DNA of 64,000 nt from Antrihabitans cavernicola (GTDB lineage Bacteria; Actinomycetota; Actinomycetes; Mycobacteriales; Mycobacteriaceae). Position 1 is the first letter of the stretch. Each line of letters begins with the position of its first letter. Below are positions 8,861-18,175 of the stretch, in pieces. The translations under genes and the position numbers were made by a program. Location: NCBI RefSeq assembly GCF_008297975.1, contig NZ_VLNY01000001.1:1-64000 (forward strand), given 5' to 3'. Below the pieces are notes generated by a model. The model saw nothing but the letters and a program-made list of their open reading frames with translations, was not told the origin of the DNA and searched no databases.

Positions 8861-10293
8861 CACTGGCAACCGCATGATCGCAGGGTAGACGCGATCGCGT
8901 CGAGTGCAGGTCGGCTGGCGTCCGGTGGTCGATCGTTGGACATCAGCGCGAAGGTGAGAATGCGTCCGCTGTCGTCGACCACGTAGCCGACAAGGGCGCT
9001 CGCGACCGACAAGGTGCCAGTCTTTGCGCGCACCCAGCCCGCGGCAGACCGATTGCCCGATGCGTATCGATCGGCGAGGGTTCCGGTTGCTCCCGCGACG
9101 GGCAGATAGTCGAGCATCCGGCGGAGCTTCGGCTGTTTGTCGCCCGCCGCGGCGTTGAGGATGGAGTCGAGCACCCCCGCGGGAACACGATTGTCCGTCG
9201 ACATGCCGCTGACATCGTGGAGGGTCACGCCACCGAGATCGAAACCCGCTTTGCGGAGGGTATCCATGACGGCCGATGCCGCGCCGGTGAACGAGGGGTC
9301 GACGCCCTCCCCGATCGCAATCTCGCGGCCGACGGCTTCAGCCAGGATGTTGTCGGAGAGGACCATCATCTGTCGGAGGCGATCGCGCAACGGCGCAGAT
9401 TGCACGCTGGCGACCGGAGCCGCCCCCGGAGGCGCCGAACCGAGCGCAACCTTGGCTGGGTCCAGCCCGAGTGCGGTCGCGAGTGCGCGTCCGGTGTCGA
9501 GCGCAGGCGTCGGCGTCCGCGGCGATTCGTCCTCCAGCGGCTTGATCCTGCCCGCGTCGAGCATCAACGGCTGCATCGGTGTGATGAATCCGTTGCCGAT
9601 GTCTTCCGGGAGCCAGCCTGGCGCCAATTCCGGTCCGGTGAAGGCGCGGGTGTCGACCACGATCGTGTCCACGGGTGCGCCGCTCTTCTTGATCTGGTCC
9701 ACCAGGTCGGCGATGTGCGCGGAGCCAGGGAAGATGTTGGGCGATCCGAGTGGCTGCGCAGTCAAGGTCACGTCACCGCCGCCGACCAGCACCAGCTCGT
9801 TCGGCGTCGCGCCGCGAACCACCCGCGTTTCGACGCGATGATCTGACGGCAACGCAAGCAACGCCGCCGCGGACGTGAGCACCTTGGTGGTGGACGCGGG
9901 TGTCATCGGTTTGGTGGGATCGGCGCTCCACAGCTGTGTCCCCGACGCCGCATCGGAGACAGAACCCGCAAACGACCCGAGATTCGGATTGCCGACGACC
10001 GGCGCGAGGGCGGCGGCCAGCGCAGCAGGCGTCGGTACCGGCGCGGACGCGGGCACTGGCGCTACCAATGGCGCGGCCACGACGGGTGGCGGCTCGGCCG
10101 CGGTGGTCAACTCACCGCGTGACGCGTCGGCGTCCCACGGACGTTGCACGACCACGAACGCGGCCGCCGCGAGGAGTACCAGCACCACCAGACCGCCGAG
10201 CAGTGCCTGGATCTTGCGGCGACGCCGAGTGGCCAATCCACCCATGCTCTTCTTGGTCTCGCCCGTCAAGGTCCCTCTTCCAGCTCCGCGCAC
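8860..10293 (-). CDS. dacB: D-alanyl-D-alanine carboxypeptidase/endopeptidase (PBP4 type)
   Basis: A 477-residue penicillin-binding protein that trims peptidoglycan stem peptides or cross-links outside the cell. A positively charged RRRRKIQ segment precedes one membrane helix (about 30-50), followed by a Pro/Ala-rich linker. The three active-site motifs are in order: STTK (nucleophilic serine near 134), SDN in VLSDNILAEAVGRE, and KTG in VRAKTGTLSVA. The start is uncertain. A GTG at 10293, a TTG at 10269 after AGAGGG, and an ATG at 10245 just before the charged segment are all possible. It is first in the dacB-protease-tilS-hpt unit. Confidence 0.9.
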   Translation of the reverse strand: MRGAGRGTLTGETKKSMGGLATRRRRKIQALLGGLVVLVLLAAAAFVVVQRPWDADASRGELTTAAEPPPVVAAPLVAPVPASAPVPTPAALAAALAPVVGNPNLGSFAGSVSDAASGTQLWSADPTKPMTPASTTKVLTSAAALLALPSDHRVETRVVRGATPNELVLVGGGDVTLTAQPLGSPNIFPGSAHIADLVDQIKKSGAPVDTIVVDTRAFTGPELAPGWLPEDIGNGFITPMQPLMLDAGRIKPLEDESPRTPTPALDTGRALATALGLDPAKVALGSAPPGAAPVASVQSAPLRDRLRQMMVLSDNILAEAVGREIAIGEGVDPSFTGAASAVMDTLRKAGFDLGGVTLHDVSGMSTDNRVPAGVLDSILNAAAGDKQPKLRRMLDYLPVAGATGTLADRYASGNRSAAGWVRAKTGTLSVASALVGYVVDDSGRILTFALMSNDRPPDASRPALDAIASTLRSCGCQ

Positions 10294-10427
10294 CGGCCAC
10301 GCGGGTGAATTCCGCGGGCTTTGCGCTTCTTCGATTCAGCCCACACTATCCTTGACGGGCCGGCACTTCCTTCGCGAACTGCCTGGACTGCCCGGAGACA
10401 GCCAACACACGAAGTGAGGACATAGGC

Positions 10428-10916
10428 GTGGAGTTCGACGTCACCATCGAGATCCCCAAGGGTCAGCGCAACAAGTACGAGGTCGACCACGAAACCGGTC
10501 GAGTACGACTGGATCGGTACCTGTACACGTCGATGGTCTACCCGGCCGACTACGGCTTCATCGACAACACGCTCGGCGAAGACGGCGATCCGCTGGATGT
10601 CCTTGTGCTGCTGCCCGAGTCCGTGTTCCCCGGCGTTCTGATCAACGTCCGCCCGGTCGCGATGTACAAGATGACCGACGAAAAGGGCGGCGACGACAAG
10701 GTGCTCTGCGTCCCGGCCGGCGATACCCGCTGGGATCACATCCAGGAATTGGAGGATGTCTCGCAGTTCGAACTGGATGCCATCAAGCACTTCTTCGAGC
10801 GGTACAAGGACCTGGAGCCCGGCAAATACGTCAAGGGTTCGGAGTGGGTCGGTCGCACCGAGGCCGAGGCCGAGGTGGACGCCTCGTTCAAGCGGCTGCA
10901 GGACCAGGGCCACTGA
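10428..10916 (+). CDS. ppa: Inorganic pyrophosphatase
   Basis: A 162-residue soluble family I pyrophosphatase that hydrolyses PPi from biosynthetic reactions. The signature GDPLDVLVL with its metal-binding aspartates is present, along with [11 protein letters not shown] and VYPADYGFI. The start is GTG, eight bases after GAGGA. It is divergent from dacB, as in Mycobacterium. A strong hairpin follows the stop. Confidence 0.97.
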   Translation: MEFDVTIEIPKGQRNKYEVDHETGRVRLDRYLYTSMVYPADYGFIDNTLGEDGDPLDVLVLLPESVFPGVLINVRPVAMYKMTDEKGGDDKVLCVPAGDTRWDHIQELEDVSQFELDAIKHFFERYKDLEPGKYVKGSEWVGRTEAEAEVDASFKRLQDQGH

Positions 10917-10925
10917 CCCGAACAC

Positions 10926-10979
10926 GCAACGCACGCATCGAGCACCTGCCCGTTTCGGGTGGGTGCTCGATGCGTTGCA
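10926..10979 (+). terminator. Hairpin terminator after ppa
   Basis: A long near-perfect inverted repeat begins ten bases after the ppa stop. The arms GCAACGCA...TCGAGCACC and GGTGCTCGATGCGTTGC close on a short CGTTTCG loop, with a four-base insertion and two mismatches. There is no T-run, as is usual for actinobacterial terminators. Confidence 0.75.
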
Positions 10980-11744
10980 GCCAATCCTGGCGCAGAGTGG
11001 AACAATTCGTGACCGGCTTCACCGGCATGCAGTGCGCCTATCACCGAGTGGTGCAGTGCGCATGACGGCGCGTGCACATCCGGTCGAGACATTTCCAGCG
11101 AATCGACCGACGCCGGTCGGACTTCCGATCGTGTATTCGACCTCGACGCCGCCGACGAAATACCGAGTCCCACACCGGTTTACAACGTAAGAATTGCGTC
11201 TTTCACCAGAGCACGCAAGCCTCACCCGGCCACGGTTGGAACCCCGGACTCGAACGACTCCGCGAGACGCTGCTCAGCGGGTTCTCGAAACCGATTCCGC
11301 CGTAAAGGTGATCGCCCTCACCGGCGATCGTGGGCTATCGTTTCCGACGCGCCTCGCCACGAGCGAGTGCACATCTGCAGACAACCACCGTTGGACGAGC
11401 ACGAAATCACGTGCGGCAGAACGACGATGGTTCGTCGTCCCGACTCGCCATATCCATCCCTGAGTTGTCCGATTTCAGGACAACCAACGTCATGCGAACG
11501 ATATCGACGGGGGATGTACGTTAACGAAACCTGCGAGGCATCCCATGATTCATGGGCGCCCTCCGCTGGAATGGAGGAAGTACGCTCGGCCGTGGAGACG
11601 GCCGGATCGGGGACTGTCGCGATTTGAGCTGTCACCCAAAATCCGCATGCGCCACGCAGATCGGCGTCGAGCAATGCGAAGCCTCGATCACCTCGCTTCT
11701 TGTTGTCGAATGCTCGAATTTCTCACCGCGTTGGAGTTGTAAAT
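10980..11744. other. Long non-coding interval upstream of the lipoxygenase
   Basis: About 765 bases without a recognisable gene. Several open frames cross it on both strands, but none has a ribosome site and recognisable protein features. The visible structure is a perfect seven-base palindrome (11464-11484) and an AT-richer stretch just before the lipoxygenase start. It probably holds the promoter and control region of the secretome block; a decayed gene or a small RNA cannot be excluded. Confidence 0.5.
11464..11484. promoter_or_regulatory. Perfect inverted repeat GTTGTCC-N7-GGACAAC
   Basis: Seven-base perfect arms separated by seven bases, about 260 bases upstream of the lipoxygenase start and in the middle of the long gene-free interval. 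The spacing fits a site for a dimeric regulator. No regulator can be assigned. Confidence 0.45.
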
Positions 11745-13832
11745 ATGCAGGACAAGATAAACCGTCGCCGTCTGCTCAAACTGTCCGCACTGGCCCCCGT
11801 CGCGGGTGCTGGACTCGCCGCCTTCTCCGGTTCGACCGCCGACGCCGCACCCGCGCCGGCAGGCCCGCCGCCGCCACTGCTCCCACAAGTCGACCCCGCA
11901 CCGTGGGGACGCCAAGCCGCAATCGTGCAGGCCCAAAGCGCGTATACCTGGACCGAGGACGTGCCGTTCCTCAAAGGTGTTCCAGCCGCGAATCTTGTTC
12001 CCGCAGACGCTTTTCCGACCATCGAGTGGCTGTTCGAAGGCACGTCCGGTGTGTTCACGCTCGGCCTGAATCTGCTGGGATCGCTTATCCCGCAGTTCAA
12101 TGCCGCCAACACCAGCACTCTCTCCGACGCGCAGAAGCAGCTGCTGTCGATCAAGCAGCGGACCGAAGGCGTCCGCACCAGGTTCAAGAACCTGGGCGGC
12201 GGCGTGTACAACCAGGTAGGCGAACGCCCCGGAGCTCCGTACGTCGACGCACCGCCGGAGGACCTGGCCCAGGCGACCATCCTGCAGGCCGAGATGATGA
12301 AGCTGTTCAACGAGGCACAGATCGTCATCGGCAACATCCGCACCAACGTCCAGCTGCTGTTGTCGTCGAGTCAAGGCATCGGTGACTTCGGAACCAAGGA
12401 CGGCCTTGCGCGATTCAACGCCATCTGGCAGACGATGCCGATCCCGGACGTCGCCGAAAACCTGCACGACGACGAACTTTTCGCATGGATGCGAGTCGGC
12501 GGCTGGAACACCAACGTCATCGAACGGGTGCGCGGCAGCCTGCCTGCCAAGATGCCGCTGACGGATGCGCAATACCGCGAAGGCATCCAGGCGAACGACA
12601 GTTTGGCACAGGCGATCAGCGACGGTCGACTGTACATGTGCGACTTCATCGAGCTCGGCAAGATGGCTCCCGAGCGTGCGACCTTCAAGATCTTGACCGG
12701 CGAGGGCTACAACAGCGCACCGATTGCGCTGTTCGCCATCCCGCCGGGTAAGTCCCAGCTGGAACCAGTGGCCATCCAGTGCGGTCAAAACCCATCCAGC
12801 GCATCGATATTCGTGCGCCCCAAGCCGGACGACCGCGATCGGTTCTGGGGTTGGCAGATGGCGAAGACGGTGGTGCAGACCGCCGACTTCAACCACCACG
12901 AAATGCTTGCTCACCTTACCCGCGCGCACTTGGTCTCCGAGGTGTTCGCCGTCGCGACGCACCGAACTCTCGCGCCGAATCATCCGCTCAACCAGTTGCT
13001 GGTGCCGCACGCGGAGGGCGACCTCTTCATCAATTTCCTTGCCGCAACGGTCATCATGCCGCCGAACCTGTTCGCCGACGTCATTCTCGCGGCTCCGCTG
13101 GACGATATCGTCGAGACGGTCGGCCAGGCTCGATTGGACTGGGACTTCTACGAACGCATGCCGCACAACGACTTTGCGCGACGCGGTGTCGACAACGCGA
13201 ACATGCTTCCGCAGTTCCCCTACCGCGACGACGCTCTGCTGATCTGGGAGCAGACCCACAAGTGGGTCGACGACTACGTTCGGCTCTACTACCACAACGA
13301 CGGTGACGTGGTCGCCGATCACGAGCTCGCGTCCTGGGCCGACGAGATCACCAACATCGGCAAGATGAAGGGTTTCCGCCGTATCACCTCGGTGGATCAA
13401 CTGGTCGAGGTTCTGACGATGGTCATCTACACGGCCAGCGCATACCACGCGTCGGTCAACTTCCCGCAGGGCCACCTGATGACGTACGCCCCCTTTGCCG
13501 CGGGCGTCACGAGCGCGCCTGCTCCGACCACCATCACCGGCCACAGCGAGGCCGATTGGATCAAGATGTTGCCCGGCGTCGTAGTTGCGTTGGCACAGTT
13601 CTACTTTCTGAATCAGCTCGCTACTATCTACTACCGGCCGCTCGGTGACTACCGGACGAACATCTTCCCCTTCAACTCGGCGCTGACGGATCAACGTGCC
13701 GATGCGCCGCTCGCGACGTTTCGGGCGAACCTGAAGAAGGCAGAAGCAACAATCAACGAGCGCAACAAATCTCGCTATCAGCCCTACGAATACCTTTTGC
13801 CCAGTAACATCCCGACGAGTACGAATATCTAG
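11745..13832 (+). CDS. Secreted lipoxygenase (Tat-exported)
   Basis: A 695-residue lipoxygenase, a non-haem iron enzyme that adds oxygen to polyunsaturated fatty acids. All five expected iron ligands can be placed: His385 and His390 in HHEMLAH (HX4H), His568 and Asn572 in YHASVN, and the C-terminal isoleucine Ile695 ending SNIPTSTNI. The neighbouring HLVSEVFAVATHRTLAPNHP block is also typical. The N-terminus has a twin-arginine motif, RRRLLKLSALAP, then a hydrophobic stretch and ADAAPAP, so export by Tat is likely. GGAG lies nine bases before the ATG. The next gene, a secreted beta-propeller, follows 16 bases later. Substrate and product position are unknown. Confidence 0.9.
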   Translation: MQDKINRRRLLKLSALAPVAGAGLAAFSGSTADAAPAPAGPPPPLLPQVDPAPWGRQAAIVQAQSAYTWTEDVPFLKGVPAANLVPADAFPTIEWLFEGTSGVFTLGLNLLGSLIPQFNAANTSTLSDAQKQLLSIKQRTEGVRTRFKNLGGGVYNQVGERPGAPYVDAPPEDLAQATILQAEMMKLFNEAQIVIGNIRTNVQLLLSSSQGIGDFGTKDGLARFNAIWQTMPIPDVAENLHDDELFAWMRVGGWNTNVIERVRGSLPAKMPLTDAQYREGIQANDSLAQAISDGRLYMCDFIELGKMAPERATFKILTGEGYNSAPIALFAIPPGKSQLEPVAIQCGQNPSSASIFVRPKPDDRDRFWGWQMAKTVVQTADFNHHEMLAHLTRAHLVSEVFAVATHRTLAPNHPLNQLLVPHAEGDLFINFLAATVIMPPNLFADVILAAPLDDIVETVGQARLDWDFYERMPHNDFARRGVDNANMLPQFPYRDDALLIWEQTHKWVDDYVRLYYHNDGDVVADHELASWADEITNIGKMKGFRRITSVDQLVEVLTMVIYTASAYHASVNFPQGHLMTYAPFAAGVTSAPAPTTITGHSEADWIKMLPGVVVALAQFYFLNQLATIYYRPLGDYRTNIFPFNSALTDQRADAPLATFRANLKKAEATINERNKSRYQPYEYLLPSNIPTSTNI

Positions 13833-13848
13833 ACAAAAGGATTGACAA

Positions 13849-14976
13849 GTGCACAGATCTGGGTCTCGCCGGCGCGGCCGTTCTTCGTTGAAAGTCCCAC
13901 TGGTGCTCGCTGCAGCGTGTGCACTACTCGTCGGATCCCCGACCGGTGCCGGCGCGGCACCGGTCGGCGGACCTGCCGGTGACATCTACATCCCTGAAGT
14001 CGACAGCGACAACGTCGCCGTCATGGACGCCGCGACCAGCACCATGAAGCAGCAGATTCCGATCAAGACCGATCTCGGTCCGTCGCGACCTGCTGTCACG
14101 GCAAAGTCACCGGACGGCAGCAAGATCTACGTCGACAACTTCGGTGCCATCACGCCGTCGATCTCGATCATCGATCGCCGTGCCAACACCACCAAGAACA
14201 TGCGCGTGGAGAGCATTCCGCTCGGCATCTTCACCTCCGGTGACGGCAAGGAAATCTTCATCCCAGAGGTCGGCTTCGTGGTCGAGGTTCTCGACATCGC
14301 GACCGAGAAGATCGTTCGCAAACTCCGGTTCCTCGATGTTCCGACCGGTGCGATCTCCGGACCCGACGGGGTCATGTACGTCACCTTCGGCACCGGTCTC
14401 ATCGGCGGCTACGACCCGAAGACCGGTGCCCAGGTGCGTCCGAAGATCTGGAGTGGTGGTCTGGCTCCGTTCTGGTTCAGCATCACCAAGGACGGGTCGA
14501 AGATGTACACCGATGCGATCAACTCGATCGGTGTCATCGACATGAAGTCGTGGACGCTGACCAAGACGATCGCGACATGGCCGGACAACGTCGGCCGGTT
14601 GTCCAACCCCGGCGCATTCACCTCGGAGATCTCGCCGGACGGGTCGAAGCTGTACGTGGCATTGTTCGGCGGCACCGGCGTGATGGTCTTCGACACGAAG
14701 ACCGACAGGTACCTCCACTCGATTCCCACCCAGGGCTACGTCATCGGAATGACGTTCAGCGGCGACGGGTCCCGCGGCTACATCTCGGACAGCGGACCTT
14801 CCTCCAACGGTATTCCGGGCCCTCCCGGTGAGTACACGACGTTCTTCAACATGGTCACTGTCGGTGTCTTCTCGCCAGGTCAGATGATCACGTTCGACAC
14901 GGCCGACGACCACGTCGTCACGACGACGCCGACCGGCCTCGCACCAGGCGTTCCGGTATGGGTTCCGGATCTGTGA
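13849..14976 (+). CDS. Secreted YVTN/YncE-like beta-propeller protein 1
   Basis: A 375-residue protein with a Sec-type signal peptide (RRRGRSSLKVPLVLAAACAL, cleavage near GAGAAPV). It then has repeats of the form SPDGSKIYV, SGDGKEIFIPE and SPDGSKLYVAL typical of seven-bladed YVTN/YncE propellers. It lies 16 bases after the lipoxygenase and is probably co-transcribed, starting at GTG. Such propellers usually bind partners or ligands rather than catalyse. A role supporting the lipoxygenase is inferred from position only. Confidence 0.78.
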   Translation: MHRSGSRRRGRSSLKVPLVLAAACALLVGSPTGAGAAPVGGPAGDIYIPEVDSDNVAVMDAATSTMKQQIPIKTDLGPSRPAVTAKSPDGSKIYVDNFGAITPSISIIDRRANTTKNMRVESIPLGIFTSGDGKEIFIPEVGFVVEVLDIATEKIVRKLRFLDVPTGAISGPDGVMYVTFGTGLIGGYDPKTGAQVRPKIWSGGLAPFWFSITKDGSKMYTDAINSIGVIDMKSWTLTKTIATWPDNVGRLSNPGAFTSEISPDGSKLYVALFGGTGVMVFDTKTDRYLHSIPTQGYVIGMTFSGDGSRGYISDSGPSSNGIPGPPGEYTTFFNMVTVGVFSPGQMITFDTADDHVVTTTPTGLAPGVPVWVPDL

Positions 14977-14993
14977 TCAGAGAGAAGACCACG

Positions 14994-16106
14994 ATGATGA
15001 GCAGGCAGATCTCCCTCGGTAGAGCGGCTCGTCGGATTGCAGTGGTGGCATTGGCGTTGGGGCTGTTCGTCGCCCCTGCGACCGCGGCCGCGAATCCGAC
15101 CATCCCGGGTAGCACTACCGGCCCGAACGGCCTTGTCTACCTTCCGATGTACGGCGAAGGCTCCGTTATCGCCGTCGATCCCGTGGCCAACAAGGTGGTG
15201 CGCACCTACCCGGGCATCGGCGACCATCCGCTGGTGCTGAAGATGTCGCTGGACCAGAAGAAGGTCTTCGTCGGCAACTTCGGACCGGTGGGGTGGTCGG
15301 TCGCGGTGATTCACGTCGATACCGGTGTGGTGACCCAGATTCCGACGCTCGGCCCCGCATGGGCGGTGTCGCAGTTGTCGCACGACGGCAGGTACTTCTA
15401 CGTGCCGACTGCTCTTTCGGTCACTCAGGTCATCGACACCCAGACGGAAAAGGTGGTGCGAACGCTGCCCATCTTGGTGCCGCCGATCCCTGCGCACCTC
15501 GAGGTGTCGAACGACGACAAGACGCTGTATGTGATGTCAGGGCCTGGAACGGTCACCGGGTACGACACCGTGACAGGCGCGGTTACCAAGCCGCCACTGT
15601 TCCTCAACGGTGCGGTCTCCGCGTGGGGCGCACTGAATGCGCGGGGTGACAAACTGTACGCGGTCAACTACTTGTCGGGCATCACCGTCGTGGACACGAC
15701 AACCTGGTCGGTAGATCGGACGACGTTCTTCGAACCGCTCGCGGGAGCGATCTCGGCGACGCTGACTCCGGACGGCAAACAGCTGTGGGTGTGCGGTGTC
15801 GGTGATGGTCAGATCCGGGTGTTGGACGCGGAGACCGGTCACACGGAGCGGATCTTCAAGGATCCGACGGGCGCGGTCATCTATGCCGGATTCTCGCCGG
15901 ACAGCAAGACCGCATATCTGAGTTCGCTTGGACCGTGGACCAGCAACATCCCGGACCTGTTGCAGGCCTTGAAGTTCGGGGCGGCGTTCTTCTCCGGAAC
16001 GATCGGCACCAAGGGCTCGTTCGATCAGTACGATACGACGACCTTCCAGATGAAGAAGTCGTTGCCGCTGGACGGAACACCGATCGCCGGAGCATATCCG
16101 GGCTGA
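14994..16106 (+). CDS. Secreted YVTN/YncE-like beta-propeller protein 2
   Basis: About 370 residues with a signal peptide (ARRIAVVALALGLFVAPATA, cut before AANPTIPG) and propeller repeats such as DHPLVLKMSLDQKKVFVGNF and TLTPDGKQLWVCG. The ATG at 14994 or 14997 follows GAGAGAAG. An in-frame ATG at 14958 lies inside the previous gene and would spoil the signal peptide. It is closely related to the third propeller, sharing GDHPLVLK, NFGP, AVSQ, DGRY and PTALSV in the same order. A strong terminator follows. Confidence 0.78.
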   Translation: MMSRQISLGRAARRIAVVALALGLFVAPATAAANPTIPGSTTGPNGLVYLPMYGEGSVIAVDPVANKVVRTYPGIGDHPLVLKMSLDQKKVFVGNFGPVGWSVAVIHVDTGVVTQIPTLGPAWAVSQLSHDGRYFYVPTALSVTQVIDTQTEKVVRTLPILVPPIPAHLEVSNDDKTLYVMSGPGTVTGYDTVTGAVTKPPLFLNGAVSAWGALNARGDKLYAVNYLSGITVVDTTTWSVDRTTFFEPLAGAISATLTPDGKQLWVCGVGDGQIRVLDAETGHTERIFKDPTGAVIYAGFSPDSKTAYLSSLGPWTSNIPDLLQALKFGAAFFSGTIGTKGSFDQYDTTTFQMKKSLPLDGTPIAGAYPG

Positions 16107-16143
16107 CATCGATGCTTCGATTCCCGGGGAGGGCGATGTGAAG

Positions 16144-16186
16144 CGAGTGGGGTGATGGCCGGTTCCGCCGGGCATCACCCCACTCG
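16144..16186 (+). terminator. Strong hairpin terminator
   Basis: Perfect 14-base arms (CGAGTGGGGTGATG and CATCACCCCACTCG) with an inner CCGG/CCGG pairing lie 37 bases after the second propeller gene. It likely ends the lipoxygenase-propeller 1-propeller 2 transcript and makes the third propeller a separate unit. Confidence 0.8.
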
Positions 16187-16328
16187 TCTGTTCGGGGTCA
16201 CCGAGCGAAAGGCGCCAGGCATGCGTGGTCGATGGTTGATGGTGGGCCTTCCCGTCGTTCGGCACGCTCGCCGCCACTCCGAATGCTGTACTCCTGACCG
16301 TTTCGAACTATTCAACGAGAGAAAGTAG

Positions 16329-17435
16329 ATGACAGTGCGCAAGCCTTGGCAGGCTGCCGTCGCGAGGACGGCTCTTGCGTCCGCGGCGGTCGTCACGACA
16401 GTCGCCCTCGCCGCCGGAACCGCAGCTGCGAATCCGACGATCTCCGGCAGCACCACCGGAAACGATCTGCTGTATCTGCCGTCTTGGCCCACAGGTTCGG
16501 TGCAGGTGATCGATCCGGCGAAGCAGGAGGTCGTCAAGACCATCACCGGAGTCGGTGATCATCCGCTCGTTCTGAAGGAGAAGCCGGATCACTCGAAGTT
16601 GTACGCCAGCAACTTCGGTCCGCTTGTCTGGAACATCACCGTGATCGACCCGCACACGAACAAGGTGATCAAGAAGGTTCCGACAATCGGCCCGCCGTAC
16701 GCGGTGTCGCAGATGTCCTACGACGGCCGGTACCTGTTCATTCCCACCGCGCTTTCGGTGGTGCAGGTTCTCGACACGACCACCGACGAGATCGTCCGCA
16801 CATTGCCGATCGTGTTGCCGCCCGGACCTGTTCACCTGGAATTGTCTCGCGACGATTCGGTCATGTACGTGTTCGCACTCGGCGGCATCGTCAGTAAGTA
16901 CGACACGCACACCGGTGCGCTGCTCGCACCGCCGCTGTTCCTGAACGGTGTCGGACCCGGGTGGGGTGCCATGAGTGTCGACGGAAAGCACGTGTACGCG
17001 GTGAACGCCGTTTCCGGAGTGACGATCATCGACGCCGAGAAGTGGGTCATCGAGCGCACGATGTTCGAACCGGTCGGCTCGATGCCGTTGTCGGCGACGC
17101 TGACTCCGGACGGCAACGAGATGTGGATCTGCAACTTCGGCACCAACGACATCACCGTGATGGACGCGCACACGGGTGCAATACAGAGAGTGATCAAGAC
17201 CGACGTGACGCCGACGTATCTCGGCTTCTCGGCCGATGGCAAGACTGCGTACGTCAGCAGCCTCGGCGATTTCTCCAATCTGCCGTTCGGCGACGTCGGC
17301 TTGATCAAGATTCCGCAGATGTACCTGCGCGCCGACACCAACGGCTACCTGGACACCTACGACGTCGCGACCCGCACCAGAACCGCCCGGATGGAAACTG
17401 CGGCCGGACCGCTCGGTGGCGTCTACCCGGGCTGA
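16329..17435 (+). CDS. Secreted YVTN/YncE-like beta-propeller protein 3
   Basis: A 368-residue secreted propeller with signal peptide ALASAAVVTTVALAAGTAAA followed by NPTISGSTTG, almost the same mature N-terminus as propeller 2 (NPTIPGSTTG). It has the same blade sequences in order, so the two arose by tandem duplication. GAGAGAAAG lies just before the ATG. It is convergent with the TetR gene, nine bases away. Its function is unknown; extracellular binding is likely. Confidence 0.78.
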   Translation: MTVRKPWQAAVARTALASAAVVTTVALAAGTAAANPTISGSTTGNDLLYLPSWPTGSVQVIDPAKQEVVKTITGVGDHPLVLKEKPDHSKLYASNFGPLVWNITVIDPHTNKVIKKVPTIGPPYAVSQMSYDGRYLFIPTALSVVQVLDTTTDEIVRTLPIVLPPGPVHLELSRDDSVMYVFALGGIVSKYDTHTGALLAPPLFLNGVGPGWGAMSVDGKHVYAVNAVSGVTIIDAEKWVIERTMFEPVGSMPLSATLTPDGNEMWICNFGTNDITVMDAHTGAIQRVIKTDVTPTYLGFSADGKTAYVSSLGDFSNLPFGDVGLIKIPQMYLRADTNGYLDTYDVATRTRTARMETAAGPLGGVYPG

Positions 17436-17444
17436 CGCGTTCGA

Positions 17445-18122
17445 TCACGCACCGTGCACGCCGAGCAGGGCGTGCATGGTGCGCATGAGCACTTCGATCG
17501 CAGGCTCGTAGTCCAGCTCTGCCACGGTCGGAAACTGGCCGTGCCCTTCTTGGATCCCGACCCCGAGCCTGAGCAGTTGCATAACGCCAAGGATCGACGA
17601 ATAGCAGATGTGCATCACGTAGTCGGGGTTGTCGGCGTGGAAGACCGCCTGCTCGTTGCCGGCAGCGATCACCCGCGCGAGTCGAGTGTTGACCGGTGCG
17701 GTACTGCGCCCCACCTGCAACATCACGGCCAGCGACACCTCTCGCGACAACTCTTCGTACGGACGGGCCGTCAGCCCAGCCACACAATCGATGTAGGCCG
17801 GGTAGCGACGGCAGAACTCGATGTACTTCTCGATGATGCGATCGAATTGAGTCAGCGGATCGAGATCCTCGTCCACGTCGCGCACCCATTCGTCGAGCTC
17901 GTCCTGATAACTACACAACACCAGGAGAAACAGCTCGTCTTTCGAGGCCACGTGACGATAAATCGTCGCCTTGTTGATTCCGACCGCCCTCGCGACTTCG
18001 TCGGTTGTTGGGTCGCGCAACCCACGCTCATCGAACAGGGCGCGAACGGCCTTGACGATTCGATCCTCTTGTTCGCGCCGACCGCCAAGAGATCGGGGCG
18101 TCGCCGGGGTTTCTGCGTTCAT
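17445..18122 (-). CDS. TetR-family transcriptional regulator
   Basis: A 225-residue regulator. The N-terminal helix-turn-helix is clear: RIVKAVRALFDERGL, then TTDEVARAVGINKATIYRHV and ASKDELF. The rest is a helical ligand domain with no close assignment. The ATG at 18122 is preferred over a TTG at 18131. It is divergent from the beta-helix gene, and a 29-bp dyad in the shared 120-base gap is the probable operator for itself and that gene. Confidence 0.88.
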   Translation of the reverse strand: MNAETPATPRSLGGRREQEDRIVKAVRALFDERGLRDPTTDEVARAVGINKATIYRHVASKDELFLLVLCSYQDELDEWVRDVDEDLDPLTQFDRIIEKYIEFCRRYPAYIDCVAGLTARPYEELSREVSLAVMLQVGRSTAPVNTRLARVIAAGNEQAVFHADNPDYVMHICYSSILGVMQLLRLGVGIQEGHGQFPTVAELDYEPAIEVLMRTMHALLGVHGA

Positions 18123-18146
18123 CGAGAGCAAGAGTATCCGACCCGT

Positions 18147-18175
18147 TGCAACTGTTGTTGTAAACGATAGTTGCA
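18147..18175. promoter_or_regulatory. 29-bp dyad, probable TetR operator
   Basis: Perfect outer arms TGCAACT (18147-18153) and AGTTGCA (18169-18175) flank a partly symmetric GTTGTTGTAAACGA core. It lies 24 bases upstream of the tetR ATG and 67 bases upstream of the beta-helix start. Size, symmetry and position fit autoregulation plus control of the divergent gene. Confidence 0.65.

Noticed and set aside
11688-13985. A 765-codon open frame opposite the lipoxygenase
   Set aside because: It mirrors the lipoxygenase codons, is rich in Arg/Val/Asp as expected for an antisense frame in GC-rich DNA, and has no signal, motif or ribosome site. The plus strand carries all iron ligands.
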